Assembly: GCA_018831025.1 (NCBI GenBank)
Contig: JAHJRB010000039.1
Span: 1-6,314 of the forward strand
Length of the DNA stretch: 6,314 nt
Source: Nanobdellota archaeon
GTDB taxonomy: Archaea > Nanobdellota > Nanobdellia > SCGC-AAA011-G17 > ARS1403
Direction: 5' to 3'
Shown: piece by piece, positions 6,084-6,314 of the stretch
Numbering within the stretch: the first letter of the stretch is position 1
How the letters are laid out: every line of letters starts with the position of its first letter
Notes under the pieces: generated by a model
What the model saw: the letters and a program-made list of their open reading frames with translations, nothing else
Told to the model about the DNA's origin: nothing
Database searches by the model: none
Made by a program: the position numbers and the translations under genes

Positions 6084-6262
6084 TCTTTAACCTCCTTGTT
6101 TATTTTTGCTAATTTTTCTAATTCTCCGGCATCCGCCCACATTCCGCCGCATTTTTTACATACATCAATAATTACATCTTTTTTAGCTATTTTTTTCATG
6201 TTTATATTGCATCGTGGACATAATAAACTTTTTTCTTTTATTTTTTTATGTAGATTAAACAT
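6080..6262 (-). CDS. Small zinc ribbon protein (zf-TFIIB type), start corrected to ATG at 6262
   Basis: A 60-residue protein with one zinc ribbon: C15-P-R-C18 and C35-K-K-C38-G-G-M-W-A-D-A-G-E-L-E. The second knuckle followed by G-M-W-x-D-x-G-E-L is typical of the zf-TFIIB family (PF13453), which is named for likeness to the TFIIB ribbon but is not a general transcription factor. An in-frame extension to a TTG at 6307 exists, but I reject it: the ATG at 6262 has GGAGGT four bases upstream, and the extension would overlap the Gly-rich end of the preceding gene in another frame. The stop overlaps the lemA start as ATGA, so both are probably co-translated. Placed between a TPM-like gene and lemA, it may be a cytosolic partner of that membrane-linked set; the role is unknown. 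No membrane segment is seen. Confidence 0.85.
   Translation of the reverse strand: MFNLHKKIKEKSLLCPRCNINMKKIAKKDVIIDVCKKCGGMWADAGELEKLAKINKEVKE
6091..6095 (-). promoter_or_regulatory. Ribosome binding site of lemA
   Basis: GGAGG (within AAGGAGGTTAAAG) lies seven bases before the lemA ATG, inside the 3' end of the zinc ribbon gene. It is one of only two strong Shine-Dalgarno sites in the window, both at internal cistrons of this operon. Confidence 0.8.
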
Positions 6263-6266
6263 TTTT

Positions 6267-6272
6267 ACCTCC
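6267..6272 (-). promoter_or_regulatory. Ribosome binding site of the zinc ribbon gene
   Basis: GGAGGT ends four bases before the ATG at 6262, and AAGGAGGT overlaps the TAA stop of the upstream gene. The site decides the start of the zinc ribbon protein against the longer in-frame alternative. Confidence 0.8.
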
Positions 6273-6314
6273 TTACCATGATCCTCCAGAAGCTCCACCT
6301 CCACCAAATCCTCC
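6273..6314 (-). CDS. C-terminal tail of a TPM-domain (YgcG-like) protein (runs off right edge)
   Basis: Read leftward, the 13 codons before the TAA at 6275-6273 give GGFGGGGASGGSW. A Gly/Ser-rich tail ending in W is typical of TPM-domain proteins (YgcG/BA42482-like, PF04536), which are secreted or membrane-anchored and often encoded next to LemA. Only the tail lies inside the window, so the TPM domain itself is not seen. The stop is ten bases before the ATG of the zinc ribbon gene, in the same operon. The call rests on tail composition plus the LemA neighbour; another Gly-rich protein is possible. Confidence 0.6.
   Translation of the reverse strand, partial: GGFGGGGASGGSW

Noticed and set aside
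6096..6281. 61-codon open frame on the plus strand
   Set aside because: It is antisense to the zinc ribbon gene and lacks a promoter, ribosome site or recognisable motif.
6263..6307. In-frame N-terminal extension of the zinc ribbon protein to a TTG start
   Set aside because: It has no ribosome site, overlaps the Gly-rich 3' end of the preceding gene, and the ATG at 6262 has GGAGGT at proper distance.

Overview
This AT-rich window comes from an archaeon. Five transcription units each begin with an archaeal TATA element (TTTAAA, TTTATAAA or TATATATA type) about 30-34 bases before the start codon, with no room for a Shine-Dalgarno site, so the mRNAs are probably leaderless. The gene content also fits: a DUF95/SpoIIM-like membrane protein of archaeal type, a U32-family protein, a DUF362-ferredoxin protein, and an AbrB-type/PIN toxin-antitoxin pair. 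Low GC, compact spacing and this mix suggest a DPANN lineage such as Woesearchaeota or Pacearchaeota, but that placement is inference.

Layout, left to right. Bases 1-448 (minus) hold a retropepsin-like RimK-associated protease followed, with an ATGA overlap, by the first 40 codons of a RimK-like ATP-grasp ligase that runs off the left edge. Bases 449-526 are a divergent promoter region. Bases 527-1492 (plus) encode an AI-2E/UPF0118 family membrane protein. Bases 1525-2150 (plus) are a vapBC module with its own promoter and a perfect 8-bp inverted repeat placed as an operator. Bases 2151-2214 are a T/A-rich convergent gap that probably holds terminators. Bases 2215-3066 (minus) encode the SpoIIM-like protein, starting at GTG. 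Bases 3067-3141 are a second divergent promoter region. Bases 3142-5489 (plus) are a two-gene operon: a U32 protein with a likely [4Fe-4S] cysteine set, then a DUF362 protein with two C-terminal [4Fe-4S] ferredoxin motifs. Bases 5505-6314 (minus) are an operon of a TPM-like protein (only its Gly-rich tail is inside), a 60-residue zinc ribbon protein and LemA.

The genes form small two- or three-gene units rather than one pathway. RimK and its protease partner probably add and remove glutamate residues on an unknown target. VapBC is an autoregulated toxin-antitoxin pair. The U32/DUF362 pair looks like an iron-sulfur redox unit. TPM, zinc ribbon and LemA look like a membrane-associated set. Leaderless starts are used for first genes, while clear GGAGG sites appear only at two internal cistrons of the right-hand operon. 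No tRNA, rRNA, CRISPR array or transposon is visible, and no gene-free stretch is longer than about 80 bases.
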